Shown here: positions 14,713-26,000 of the stretch, piece after piece
How positions within the stretch are numbered: the first letter of the stretch is position 1
How the letters are laid out: the number at the start of each line of letters is the position of its first letter
DNA from: an uncultured Eubacteriales bacterium
GTDB taxonomy: Bacteria; Bacillota; Clostridia; Christensenellales; Aristaeellaceae
Direction of reading: 5' to 3'
Assembly: GCA_902777335.1 (NCBI GenBank)
Contig: CACYTF010000012.1
Coordinates: 1-57,889 of the forward strand
DNA: 57,889 bases
Notes under the pieces: generated by a model
The model's database searches: none
Seen by the model: only the letters and a program-made list of their open reading frames with translations
Told to the model about the DNA's origin: nothing
Translations under genes and position numbers: made by a program

Positions 14713-16835
14713 TTCCTCTTTTGTTCTTCATCCGCGCCCATCGCGGCCTCGATCCATTCATCGTCTTCCCATCGGAAGCCCTCCGGGAAGGTCATGCGCT
14801 CACCGTCCCAGTGAATCTCGATGCGCTCCAGCGTCATCGTGCGCATGAACACGTCCTCGATCACGTATTCCAGGAAATAGGTGCCCGCCGGCAGCGGGAT
14901 CTCCGCCACGTCCAGCGCCCGGTACATCGTCATCGGCGCGCTGAACCGGTAGACCGGGCTGTCGAGCGCCTCCGTGCCGTCCACCGGATACATCAGCCGG
15001 TACTCCCGGCCCACGTATTCCGGCAGCGGCGTCACGCTGCGGTCCAGCAGCGTGCTGTTGATCTCGTAGCCCTCCCACACGCCGTAGATCTCGTATTCGT
15101 TGATTTTCTCGTAGTTTTCGTCGTACAGCCGACGCCCGCAGCGCAGCACGCAGGGCTCCGTGCCGATCATGACCGGAACGTTGTAGAGCTTGTTGCCGTC
15201 CTCGGCCCGGACCAGATCCATGCAGATCAGCTCGCCCTCGATGGCGGGCCAATGCATGGGGTCGGAGGCGCGCCAGGCGAGGTCGAGGCTCTCGTCGTTC
15301 AAAAAGCCCCTGAGGCAGTTCGTGCGGCCCAGGCGTACCGTCTCGCCCGTCTCTTCGTCCAGGCGGTACAGGCTGTAACAGACGCTCTCCACATTCGACA
15401 TCAATTTGGGCTCGATCAACAACCCCGGCATGCCGTCCGCGAACATCCTCCTGCGCATGAGTATCTTTAATCCGTCGATCGCATCGATCTCAGGCAGGCG
15501 CCGGGCGGATTCATACACCCACTCCGGCGCGGTCCAGCTTGAGATCGCGTCGAGGTAGGCCAGATAGCCCGGCATCGGAAAGTTTTGCGCGTAGACGTCC
15601 AGTTGGTCGTTGCCAAAGCCCGCCGGATAGCAGTAGGACACCCCCCGCGCGTCGCTGCGGCCGTCGCCGTGCACGCAGTAGTTCACCGCTTCGAGGAGCG
15701 CCTGGAGCCCCGCCTGGCGCACGGACCGCCTGGAATACAGCGCCAGATCACTGCTGTAAAACAGGCTGCCCAGATCCCGCATGTTCTGCTGGCCGTCGCC
15801 GTATTCCACCGTTTTGAACAGGGCCCGGAAATAATACCCAAACACTTCGGGATACCTGTCCATCTCGTCGCCGAGCTCCGTGAAAAGGCGATCGACGGCC
15901 TCCGCCAGCGCGCCCGCCTTTGAAAGATCGATCACCGACCAGGTGAGCGTGGACCGCGCCGCCTCCTGCGCCTCGCTGGCGTACTTGACGCAGGTGGTAT
16001 CGCAGATCAGGCGGCCCAGCCATTCGCCGTCCGCCTCCGGGTTGAAGAGCAGCTGCTGCAGCCACTCGCCGACGGCGGTGCCCTTGCCGGGCACGGTCTC
16101 CTCCGAGGCCACCAGCCAATTGGCCCAGTCCTTGACGTTCCAGGCCGTTTCGATATTCGCCATCAGGCAGGCGTCGATGATCAGGGCCTCAAAGCGCGTT
16201 CCCCCGTCCGCCAGCGCCTGTTTCAGCTCGTAGAGGTTCATGGCGTCATTGCCGAACAGCTCGTCGATGAACAGGCCCGACCGCGCGCCGTCGCCGTGGT
16301 CCCACAGCACCAGCGCGTACTTCTTCGCCGGGCAGGTCTGAACGCCCCAGCGGATGAAATCGGAGAGCGTCTGCGGGTCGGCCATGCTCTGCAGGGGCAG
16401 CGTTTCCACCAGCTCAAAGCCGTTATAGATGGCGCTTGTCACCTGTTCGTCCACGCCGTACATCCTGTAGCGCCAGCGCTGCAGGGCGGCGGGGTCCACG
16501 TCCATGCCCAGCGCCTGGGCGTGCCACTCCCGGCTGCCGCCGGTCTGCACCAGCAGGCGCACCTTCCCAGACGGCTTCAGCATATCGGCGTCCAGCCGGT
16601 TTTCCGCGTCGTCGATATAAATCGGCAGCGCGTTGAACGGGTAGTACAGCTCGGTGAACTCCTGCAGGTTGCCGGTGGCCAGGCTGTGCCGGCTCTCCAG
16701 GTCAGACCCGCAGAAGTAGAACAGCACCGTCCATTCGGCCGGCTCGTCGTCGGGCTCGGCCAGGGCCGGGCAGGCGATCAGCGCCAGCGCGCAGAGCAAC
16801 ACCGCCGCCAGCACAATCAGCTGTTTTCCTTTCAC
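14709..16835 (-). CDS. Clostripain-family (C11) cysteine peptidase, secreted
   Basis: 708 residues from GTG 16835, chosen because GGAGGA lies 4 nt upstream and because it starts directly with the signal peptide (KGKQLIVLAAVLLCALALIA, then CPALA). An ATG at 16847 is an alternative. Catalytic residues of clan CD are present: His180 in LVLWDHGDG and Cys223 in ALIIDACLMANIE. The N-terminal two thirds match C11 peptidases; the C-terminal part is a beta-rich domain of unknown role. C11 enzymes cut after basic residues and self-activate. The gene lies 256 nt after the giant adhesin gene on the same strand and overlaps the ABC ATPase gene, so it may process the adhesin or other surface proteins. Confidence 0.85.
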   Translation of the reverse strand: MKGKQLIVLAAVLLCALALIACPALAEPDDEPAEWTVLFYFCGSDLESRHSLATGNLQEFTELYYPFNALPIYIDDAENRLDADMLKPSGKVRLLVQTGGSREWHAQALGMDVDPAALQRWRYRMYGVDEQVTSAIYNGFELVETLPLQSMADPQTLSDFIRWGVQTCPAKKYALVLWDHGDGARSGLFIDELFGNDAMNLYELKQALADGGTRFEALIIDACLMANIETAWNVKDWANWLVASEETVPGKGTAVGEWLQQLLFNPEADGEWLGRLICDTTCVKYASEAQEAARSTLTWSVIDLSKAGALAEAVDRLFTELGDEMDRYPEVFGYYFRALFKTVEYGDGQQNMRDLGSLFYSSDLALYSRRSVRQAGLQALLEAVNYCVHGDGRSDARGVSYCYPAGFGNDQLDVYAQNFPMPGYLAYLDAISSWTAPEWVYESARRLPEIDAIDGLKILMRRRMFADGMPGLLIEPKLMSNVESVCYSLYRLDEETGETVRLGRTNCLRGFLNDESLDLAWRASDPMHWPAIEGELICMDLVRAEDGNKLYNVPVMIGTEPCVLRCGRRLYDENYEKINEYEIYGVWEGYEINSTLLDRSVTPLPEYVGREYRLMYPVDGTEALDSPVYRFSAPMTMYRALDVAEIPLPAGTYFLEYVIEDVFMRTMTLERIEIHWDGERMTFPEGFRWEDDEWIEAAMGADEEQKRK

Positions 16836-16860
16836 ATCGTCCTCCATAGAGCGTTCATAA

Positions 16861-16994
16861 CCTCCCTGCCCGCAGGCGGGGAGGGGGACCGCTTGCGGTG
16901 GTGGGGGCCTCAAACGTGTCGTTCGCGCGATGCGGTTCGTTTGGGTGGCCCTATCCCCCGCTTCGCGGGTACTTCCCCATTGACATGGGGAAGC
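16861..16994. repeat. Interspersed repeat, copy 1
   Basis: It holds the hairpin GCCCGCAGGCGGGG, then GGACCGCTTGCGGTGGTGGGGG, and after a variable middle the blocks TATCCCCCGCTTCGCGGG and TTCCCCATTGACATGGGGAA. The same blocks occur in the opposite orientation at 47998-48133. It sits in the leader between a likely promoter at 17059 and the peptidase start, so it would be transcribed as 5' untranslated RNA with several hairpins. Confidence 0.75.
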
Positions 16995-17058
16995 TTTTGG
17001 TATACGCACTCCCCCCTCACGCCGCGGCAGCGTCTTCCGGCAGGGGCAGTTCATTTTC

Positions 17059-17064
17059 ATTATA
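17059..17064 (-). promoter_or_regulatory. Possible -10 box for the peptidase-ABC-switch gene set
   Basis: A perfect TATAAT is present on the minus strand, 28 nt after the giant gene's stop and about 225 nt before the peptidase GTG. The best -35 at 18 nt spacing (TACAAG) is weak; a TTGACG is only 8 nt away. A promoter here would let the gene set be expressed apart from the adhesin. Confidence 0.4.
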
Positions 17065-17091
17065 CCACACGCCGTCAAGTCTCTTGTAGCT

Positions 17092-20000
17092 TTATCCGCC
17101 GATGTCCTCCGCGGCGTCCTTTCCGGTCCATTCGGGCCAGATGGACTGGCCCTGCTTGACGGTGACGGTCAGGTCGTTGTTCACGATGCCCTCGACGCGG
17201 GTATAGTCGCTGTCGAAGACATCGCCGTCGAAGGTGGCTTCATAGAAGCCGTCGAACATGCTCACCTTGCCGCCCACGCCGTCGTTCATGGCGAAGAAGT
17301 GGTCGGTGAGGCTGTAGGCCGGCAGATCCGCGCCCAGGTCGAAGCCGCGCAGCACGATGCGCAGGCTCTTGGGCACCTCCAGATCGCGGCCCTCCAGCAC
17401 GTCCGTCATCACCTTGACCAGGCTCTTCTCGCCCTCGGGCGTATCGAAGAACAGCGCGTTGTACTTCTCCTCGCCCATCCGGTCGGACTTGGAATCGCGG
17501 AACAGGTACAGCGAAACGTCCACGGGGCGCTCGCCCGCGTCGAGCATCGCGCGGCTGGTGCGGAAGGCGTCCAGCTCGTCGGTGGCCTCGTCGTGCAGCA
17601 GGTACACCAGCGCCTGCCCGTCGTCCGCCGCGGTTTCGGGGGTGTCGCCCAGCCAGTACCGCTTCCGGCCCTCCGCCTCGCCATCGGGCGCAAGGCCCTC
17701 AATGATCGGGCCGGTGGGCAGCGTCTGCTTCGAATCATCGTCCAGCACGTAGGTGTTGATCGCGTCCTGATCGGCGTCCATGCGGCGGATGAAGCCCTTC
17801 TCCAGCTCATTCAGCAGCCACTGGCCCGAAACCTCGTGCAGGTACAGCTCGAAATCCGAGCTCGCGGGCAGCGTGAACGTGCCGGTGGCAAAATCCAGCA
17901 TGCCGCTGGCCCCGATGGGGATCACCGGGTGCCGGAAGGCGTTGGCGTTCAGGGCGGTAAAGATGTCGATATTGTACGCGCCGCCGTCGCCCCGCACATC
18001 GCCGCGGATGACTTCGGACACGTAATCCAGCGACGGAGCGCTGTAGAGCCGCGTGGCGTTGGGCAGCATGTCAACACCGTGCTGGGTCTGGGCGTTCGTC
18101 CACAGGCGGTACTTCGCCAGACGGTCCTTGCCGAAGGTCACGTCCTTCGTCAGCGGGGCCTCCACATCCAGCACGTAGATCGCTTCGGCGGCCTTATCGT
18201 CCTCCTCGCCGTAGCGGGCCTTGACGACGTAGCCGAGGTCGTTCACCATGCGGCTGATGTCATTCACCGGCGCCAGGGCCTTCTCAAACAGGCTGGCCAG
18301 CCGTGTATCGATTGAACCAAATCCGTAATCGAACTGGCCCCAGTTGCTGCCCACGTTGCTGCAGAACGCGCAGAACGCGGTCCACGTGTGGTTGGATTCG
18401 TCCTTGCGTTTGCCTATGGATGTCCCCCAGCCGGTGCACAGCGTCTGCCTGCTGGTGTACCAGTTCGTGCTGGCCACGTGGGTGAAGGTGCCGCTGGCCT
18501 GGACGACGCCGGAGTAGATTTTGGGCTCCCATGTCGTGTAGATCCTTGCGTCGCCCCTGCCGGTCACCTTCACATGCGATCCCTCGTAGCCGACGCCGTA
18601 CAGCGCGGAATTCGCCTTTGCCGTCACCTGGGCGTTGCCGTTCTCGCCGTAATTTGCCCGCAGGTTCACGCCGCCGCTTCCGCCGTTCAGTATGCTTCCG
18701 TCTATCCAGATGAACGGCTCCATGTTCAGCTTGATCGTGTCGTAGGCGTCCACGCCGCCCAGCAGGCCGCTGCCCTCCACGTAGTTATCCGCGGTGATCT
18801 TCAGGCTTTCCATCTTGGACTTGATGTTGACCCCGCCTTCGCGGCTGATCAGCTTCGCGGAAGCGTCGCTGGTCGTGCCCCGGCTGCGGTTGATGTTGAT
18901 CCCGTTGTCCAGGACCATTTCGATGTAGGACTCGCCCGTGGGGGCGGCGTCAATCTTGAAGTTCTCCGCCGCGTCCACGCTGCCGTCGGCCTTGATGCTG
19001 CCGCCCATCATGGCGGTGATGTTCAGGCCCTTCCCCGCGGTCAGCTCCACCGCGCCAAGATTGATCTTGTTGCGGTACACGCCATTGACCTCGGCGTAGC
19101 TCTTGGCAAACTCCAGCGCCGCCCGCACCTCTTCCTCCGCGTTGGAGTAGATGTCGTCGCCGGTGCCCAGGTCCGCCGTCACCTCCAGCTTTCCGCCGGC
19201 GGTGGCCGTCATGTCATCCGCCATGCTCACCTCCATGGTGCGCGTGGCCTTGTTGTAGGACTCCGCCCGCTGACCCCCGATGAGGCTCCAGGAGCCGGCA
19301 TAATCGCTCCGGGCCCGAAGGTTGGCCTTGCTGCCCGCCTTGATCAGCATGTCGGCGCCGCTGTTCAGCTTTGCCCGCGACCCGATCAGCAGGCTGATGT
19401 TCTCGCTCACCTCGTTATAGCCCTTCATGGTGGCCACGTTCAGCAGCAGGCCCGTGCTGGAGCTGTTCACCTCGGATTTGTTGGTCATGTTCGATTGGGC
19501 CGTCATGCTCAATGCGCCCTGGGCGTTGATTTCGGCCTGCGCGCCCACCACCAGGGATGTATCCACCCAGGACCTGGTGGGCTGAGAGGAGCTGTTCACC
19601 TGGGCCAGGGAATACCCGCCCCTCTTCGCAAAGGAAGAGGTGGCCTCCGCGTTGTTCTCCGCCAGTATGGTGACGTTCCTCCCGGCCTTGATCTTCACGC
19701 CCTCGCCGATCAGCGCCTGCACGCTCTGCCGGTCGCCGCTCGTGCCGATGTAGCCATAGGTGTTGGAAACGCCTCCGCTGATCATCTGGTAGCCGCCGGG
19801 GGCCGCGCCCACGGCACTGGAGGCGGCCCGTACCCGTGCCGTCATGATCACGTCGCCGTCCACGTTCACGTTCACGCCCCGCAGCATGGTGCTGAAGCTG
19901 TCCTTGGCCGTGGACGAGGATGTCAGGTTGCCCAGTGTGAGGAAGGATACGTTCTGCGCCCCGTTGGTGCTGGCCTTGGCGTTGCTCTTGCCGCTGGATT

Positions 20001-23000
20001 TCTCCATCACAGCCTCCACCACCAGGCCGTTGGCGTTCAGGTTGCCCTTGGCGACCTTCTTTGTGCCCACCTCCAACCAAACCGGGTCAAGATAGGTGCT
20101 TCCGCCCCTCCATGTCTCTTCGGCCACCTTCTCCGGATAGCGCCCCATATACCCATACCGGTCATGCCATACGTCATAGTACAGCTCCGTCAGCTTCTCT
20201 GTCTTTTCGGCGCCGATCACCGCCGCCGTGCTGCTCATGTTCTCCCGGGCGTAGGCGCGGCTTTCGGTAAGGTTGGCCAGGCTGATGGACGCGCCGCTGG
20301 AGCCGGCGTTGCCCAGGCTGGCGCTGGCCTCCGCCTGCCGGGAGATGGCCTGCACGTAGGCGTTGTTGCCCAGATTCAGGGTGCCCTCGTTCAGGTGGAT
20401 GGTGGCCGCCTTCCTCAGCGACATATCCGCGTTGGCGAAGTTCGCCGCCACCTTGACGCCGCTCACCTCGATCTTGACCGGGTTGATGGTGGCCGTGGCG
20501 GTGCCGGTGCCGATGCTCTTCACCGTCGCGTGGTTCCCCACCTTCGCCGTGCCGCTGCTCACGGCCAGGTCCGCCCCCGCGTAGGAGGTGTTCCGGGCCG
20601 CCGCCAGGTTAACGGTCAGCTTCAGCAGGCTCGCATCCAGGCCGCCCTTGTGGGGGGTCACGTCCGCTTTCACCCGGTCGCCGTAATCGGTGGTAAGGGT
20701 CATATTACCGGTCACATTGCTGCCGTCGCCCATCGTGACCTTGGTGTCGTACACCCCCTGCCCGAAGGCCGCGCCCATCATGGCCGTGGCCTTCACGGCG
20801 GCGTAGGCGCCGTTGGTGATCTTCGTATTGGTGGCGCTGGAGGTGTCGTTGACCGCGTTGACGTTTCCAGCGGTCAGCTTCTTCACGTTCACGTCTATCA
20901 CGCCGCTGGAGCGCCCGTAGGCCACGCCCACGTTGGCCGTGCCCTCGAATACTGCGCCGCCGCCGGTCTGGATGTTCGCGTCCGTGTTGGCCCGCTGGTA
21001 TACCTCAAACTTCACGGTAACCCCATCGGCCTGGAGCTTGTCGGTCTTTACCGATGTGCGGGTGTCCGCGTCGTTCAGGGCCACCACGGTATTGGCCGCG
21101 ATCTTCAGGCCTGCCGCCTGCACCCCCTGCGCGCTGGCTTCCGCCTTGGCCAGGTCGTGGGCGCGGATCTGGGCGTTCTTCTTCACCGTGATTTCGCCGC
21201 CATCCACCACCGCGTAGTTCCGGGTCTTGTTCCGGGCGATGGCCGCGTTCAGGCTGATGGAGGCGAAGCCCATGCCGCCCGTGATGGTCTGGGCCACCGC
21301 GTTGCTGTTGTCGTGGCTGCTCCGGCCCGTTTGCACCAGCAGGGTGTCCACGTTCACCTTGGCCCGCTCCACCACGGCCCGGTTCAGGGCCTGCATGTCC
21401 GCGTAGTTCACCGAGAGGCCCACGGCGATTCCGCCCGCCTGAGCCGCCTCCAGCTTGGAGGTGACGCTGCCCTGCAGGTTGGCCGCCACGATCAGGGTCC
21501 CGGCTTCCACGCTGCCGCCGCTCACCCGGGCCCGGCTCTTCGTCTCGTTGAAGGCCAGCAGCACGTTGCCGCCCGCCGCCAGGCCGCCGCCCGCGAAGGA
21601 CAGCACGTTCGGGGTGGCGGAGCTCACCACGTCGTTGGATACTTCCACCGTTCCACCCGCCGCCTTCAGCGTCGCGTTGTCCGCGTAGGTATCCAGCTCC
21701 GCGTTCACCTGGGAAACCGCCGCCCCCAGAGCCACCGCCCCCGCGCCCACGGACACGCCGATCAGGCCGCTGTCCGCCGCGGTCTCGGAAGCGCCCTTCA
21801 CGGTGATGTTCTTGGCGTTCACCACCGCGCCGCTGCCGATGCCGGTGTTCTGCTTCATGCGGTTGATGGCCAGGGCCACGCCCGCGTTGGCGGCGATTGC
21901 CCCCGCCCCCGCAGTGACGGCCACGGAGGTGGCCTTCTGGTTCCCGGTTCCGGTCACCTTCACGTCCCCGCTGGCGGTGATGTTGGCCTTGTCCAGGATC
22001 TTGGCGTTCACCGTGCCGTTGGACTGGACCACGGAGACGGACGCGCCCACGGCGATGGCCCCCGCGCTCAGCGCGCCCACCGCGCCGGTGATGTGGCCAT
22101 AGTCCTGCTTGGCGTCCACGATCACGTTTTTCGCGCTGCCGATCTTGCCGCCCAGGGTGGCCTGCGTCATGTTGTCGCTAAGGACCACGCCCGCGGCCAC
22201 GGCCACGCCCACCGCGCCGGCAGAGGCCGTCGCGCCGATGACGCGGATGCCGCCCGCGGCGGGATCGAGGTTCTTCAGCAGCTTCTTCAGGTCGCTGCTG
22301 CGGTTCGCCACGCTTCCGCCGGACTTCGATTCCGCCGTCACGGACACGTTGCCGCTGGCCGTCTGGATCTCGCCGCCCGCGCTGGCCAGCACATTGCTGC
22401 GCAGCATGGCCACGGCGGCGGTGACGCCCACGCCCACCGCGCCTGCGCCCACCGTCGCGCCGAACAGGTCGGCGGTGACGGGCTGGCTGGCCGATACGGC
22501 CACGTTCCTCGCCTTTTCGATCACGGCGGTGTCGGTGATCCGCGCGATCACCGCGTCCTCCGGGTCCCCGGTATAGGTGTAGGTGTTCACCTTCTTGGCG
22601 TTGGCCACGTCGGTGGTGTCCTTCGCCTTCAGGTTCTCGCCCCGTTGGGTCTCGCCACTGTCGCTGTAGTTCTTGTTGTCGAAGTCGCCGCTGCGGTAGC
22701 CGGAGCTGGCGTCAAAGGTGCCCTGCTTCTTTCCGTCCTTGGTTCCCGTGCTGCCCACGGACTGCTTGCTCTCGTAGTGGCCGTTGCCCGCCACGTCCGC
22801 GGTCAGCTCCGATGCCTTCAGGGTGTCGCTGGTCTTCACCTTGCGGTTGCCGTTCCCATCCAGCGCGTAGTTGCCGTTGGCGTCCTTCTCGTATTCCTTG
22901 TAGGTGCCGGATACGCCCTTCGCCCCCAGGAACTTGTCGGGATCGAAGGTCTTGTTGGCGTTCGTCTTGCTGGAGGCGTTGCCGTAGGTCAGCATGTCGG

Positions 23001-26000
23001 CGGCGTCCTGGCTCATCTTCGTGCCCGCCACCAGCACCATCACGTTTACGCCCACGCCCACCGCGCCGGCGGACAGGTTCGCGCCCAGGTTGGTCACGCT
23101 CCGCTTGCCGCTGGCCGTCACCTTCAGGTCGCCGGACAGGTTGGCCCTGCCGGCTACCTCGGCGGTGGTGTTGCTCTTCAGCACGCTCACCACGGCGTTC
23201 ACGCCCACGCCCGCGGTGCCGCCCGCCAGCACGCCAGTGGCGGAGGTCAGCTTATAGTCGCTGTTGGCCTCCACGTTCATGCCGGCCGCGGTCACGGAGG
23301 TGTTCTGCTCCGCCGCCGCCCGGGTCTTGTCCTTGCTGACCATCACGTTGGCCGTGCCGGATACGCCGGCCCCGCCGCCCACGGCGAAGCCCGCGGAGTA
23401 CAGGTCGATCTCCTTGCTGGACCTGGCGTGGATGTTCACGTCCGTGGCCGCCTTCACCGTGCTGCCCTTCATCAGCAAAGCCCTGGCCTCGCCGGAGAAG
23501 TAGGTCACCACGCCCACGGGGGTCACCGCCGCGCCGCCGGCTCCGGCCACCGCCCCCGCCGCGTTCAGAAGCTTCGTATCGTTGTTGGCCTGGATGTCCA
23601 CCTTACCGTCCCGGGCGCTCACCTCGCTGCCCACCTCGGCTGCGGCCTTGCTCTTCAAAACCTGCACCGCCGCGCCGATCTGCACCGCCGCGCTGCCGGC
23701 AAGGCCCGCGTTGACGGCCACCTGGGTGATGTCGTCCTTATTGTCCGCGCCCACGGAGACGTCGCCGCCGGCCTTTATGTCGTGGGCCAGGGCCTTCACG
23801 TCCTTGTTGGACACCAGGGTCACCACGGAAGCGCCCACGCCCGCGCTGGCCGACGCGCTCACACCGCCCGCCAGCAGGATCTGTTTCGTGTCGTCCGCCG
23901 CCTTCACGGCGATGCCGCCCCTCTTCTTAAGCTTCGGGAAGGACAGGTCGTTCACGTTCACGTCGTACAGCCTGCCGTCCACCCAGTATTTCAGGCTGGT
24001 CAGGCTGCCCTCCTGCAACCTCTTCACATAATTCATGAATGTGGCCATGGAGGCGGTTTTGCACCAATAATATCCTTTCTTCGTCATCGGCGTGATGTAT
24101 TCGAAATAGATCCTGCTGAATCTCCAGTCTTCCGACTCGCTGTTCAGCGCCGCCCTGGAGGCGTCGGCGACGACGGTGTTGTTGTTCACCAGCACGTCCA
24201 CCACGCCGTTGACGGCTGCGCTGCCCGCGGCGGCCACGCCCGCTGCCCCCAGGAACTGGGTCTCCCTGGCGTTCGCGCCCACATAAATTCCGTTGGCTTC
24301 CTCGCCGGACAGGCTCTTGACCACATCCTCGCCCGCCGCCGTGATGGCGCTCTCGCCCAGGCTGGTCCGCACGTCGTTGTTCTTCACCACCGTCAGGGCG
24401 GTCGCACCCACCGCGGCGCTGGAGCCCGACAAGGCGATGCTGCCCGCCGCGCCCACGGTGAAGTCGCTGAAGTATGCCTCCAGCAGGGCGCTCTTGCCCG
24501 CCCTGGCGGTGACGCCCTTGGTGATGTTGGTGTGGATGTCGTTGTTCTCCACCAGCACGCCCACGTTGCCGCTGACGGCCGCGCCGGTCACGCTGCCCGC
24601 CAAGGCCAGGCCCGCCAGGATGGTGGTGTCCCGTCCGCTGGACTGGGCGGACAGGTTGCCGCCCGCCGTCAGCGTGCCGTCGGACATCACCACGTCGGCC
24701 GCACGGTTGAACACGTTCACGTTGAAACTGCCGCCGATGGCCGCGCCCGCGCTGCCCGCCGCCGCCAGGGTGGCGTTCAGCATCCAGGCGTCGTTGTTGG
24801 CCTTCAGGGCCAGGTCGCCCGCGGTGGCCGTCAGCTTCGCCGTGTCGCCCACGGCGGTGTTCGCCACGGACTTGGAGACGATCACGTTCACCGAGCCCGC
24901 GCCGCTCCTGCCGGTGGCGGAGAGGGCCGCGGAGGCCGAAACCGCGCCGGAGATCATCTGGTCGGACACGTCGGAGGTGATGCTCAGGTCCTTGCCCGCG
25001 GTGACGGTATTGCTGTTGCCCAGCGTTGTCGTGGCCCTGGTGCTGTCCACGATCACATTGATGGTGCCGCCCGCGGCCACCTTGGCGTTCGCGCCGGCGG
25101 ACACGCTGGCGCTGCCGGAGATCAGCATCAGGTCGTACTTGGCCTTGCTGTCGATGTTGGCGTTGCTGCCCGCGCTCACGACCGCGCCGTTGCCGAGGGT
25201 GTTCTCGGCCACGCTCTTGTTCACGATCACGTTGATGGCGCCGCCCACGGCTGCCTTGGCATCCACGCCCGCGGCCACGGACATGGCGGCGGTGAACACC
25301 TGGGTGTCGCCGGTCTGGGTGGCGGTGTGCTTGATGTCCTTCGAGGCGGTGATCTTCGCGTCCTTGCCGGTCTTGGCCACGGCCTCGTCGCTGTTCACCA
25401 GCACGGCCACGGTCGCGCCTACGCTGGCCTTGGCCGGAGCGGCGGACAGGCTGCCCGCGATGATGCGGGTGGTCGCGCCGTCGGCGGCGGTGATGTCGGC
25501 GTTGCCATTGGTGGCGTTGATGGTGACGCCCTTGCCCAGCGTCGCCCGGATGGTGTTGTTGTTGACGGCCACAGCGAAGGAGCCCGCCAGGCTGGCCTTG
25601 GTCTTGCCCGTGGCGACGGAGCCCGCGATGGCCTCGGCGTAGGTGTTCTGGCTGGACAGGAAGTTCAGGGCGTCCACCGCGTCCAGCAGCTTCTCCTCGG
25701 AGAGATTCACCTCTACCTTGTAGTTGTCGTCCTCGCCCTTATGCAAGTCGATGAGGCCGGTCTTGGCCTTCTCCCGCTGCTCGTCGTTCAGTTCGCTGGA
25801 GTCCGTCACCAGGTACCGCATGTCGATCAGCTGCTTGAAGTCCGCGTCCGTCACGGCCAGCTTCTCGGCATTCAGCTTGAAGCTCTTGGTGTTGATCGTC
25901 GCGCCGCCGCCCACATTGGCGGTGACGTCGTTGGAGCTGACCACGGTGGTGCTGGCGATGCCCATGCCGACGCTGCTGCCCTTGGACACGCTCAGTCCGC

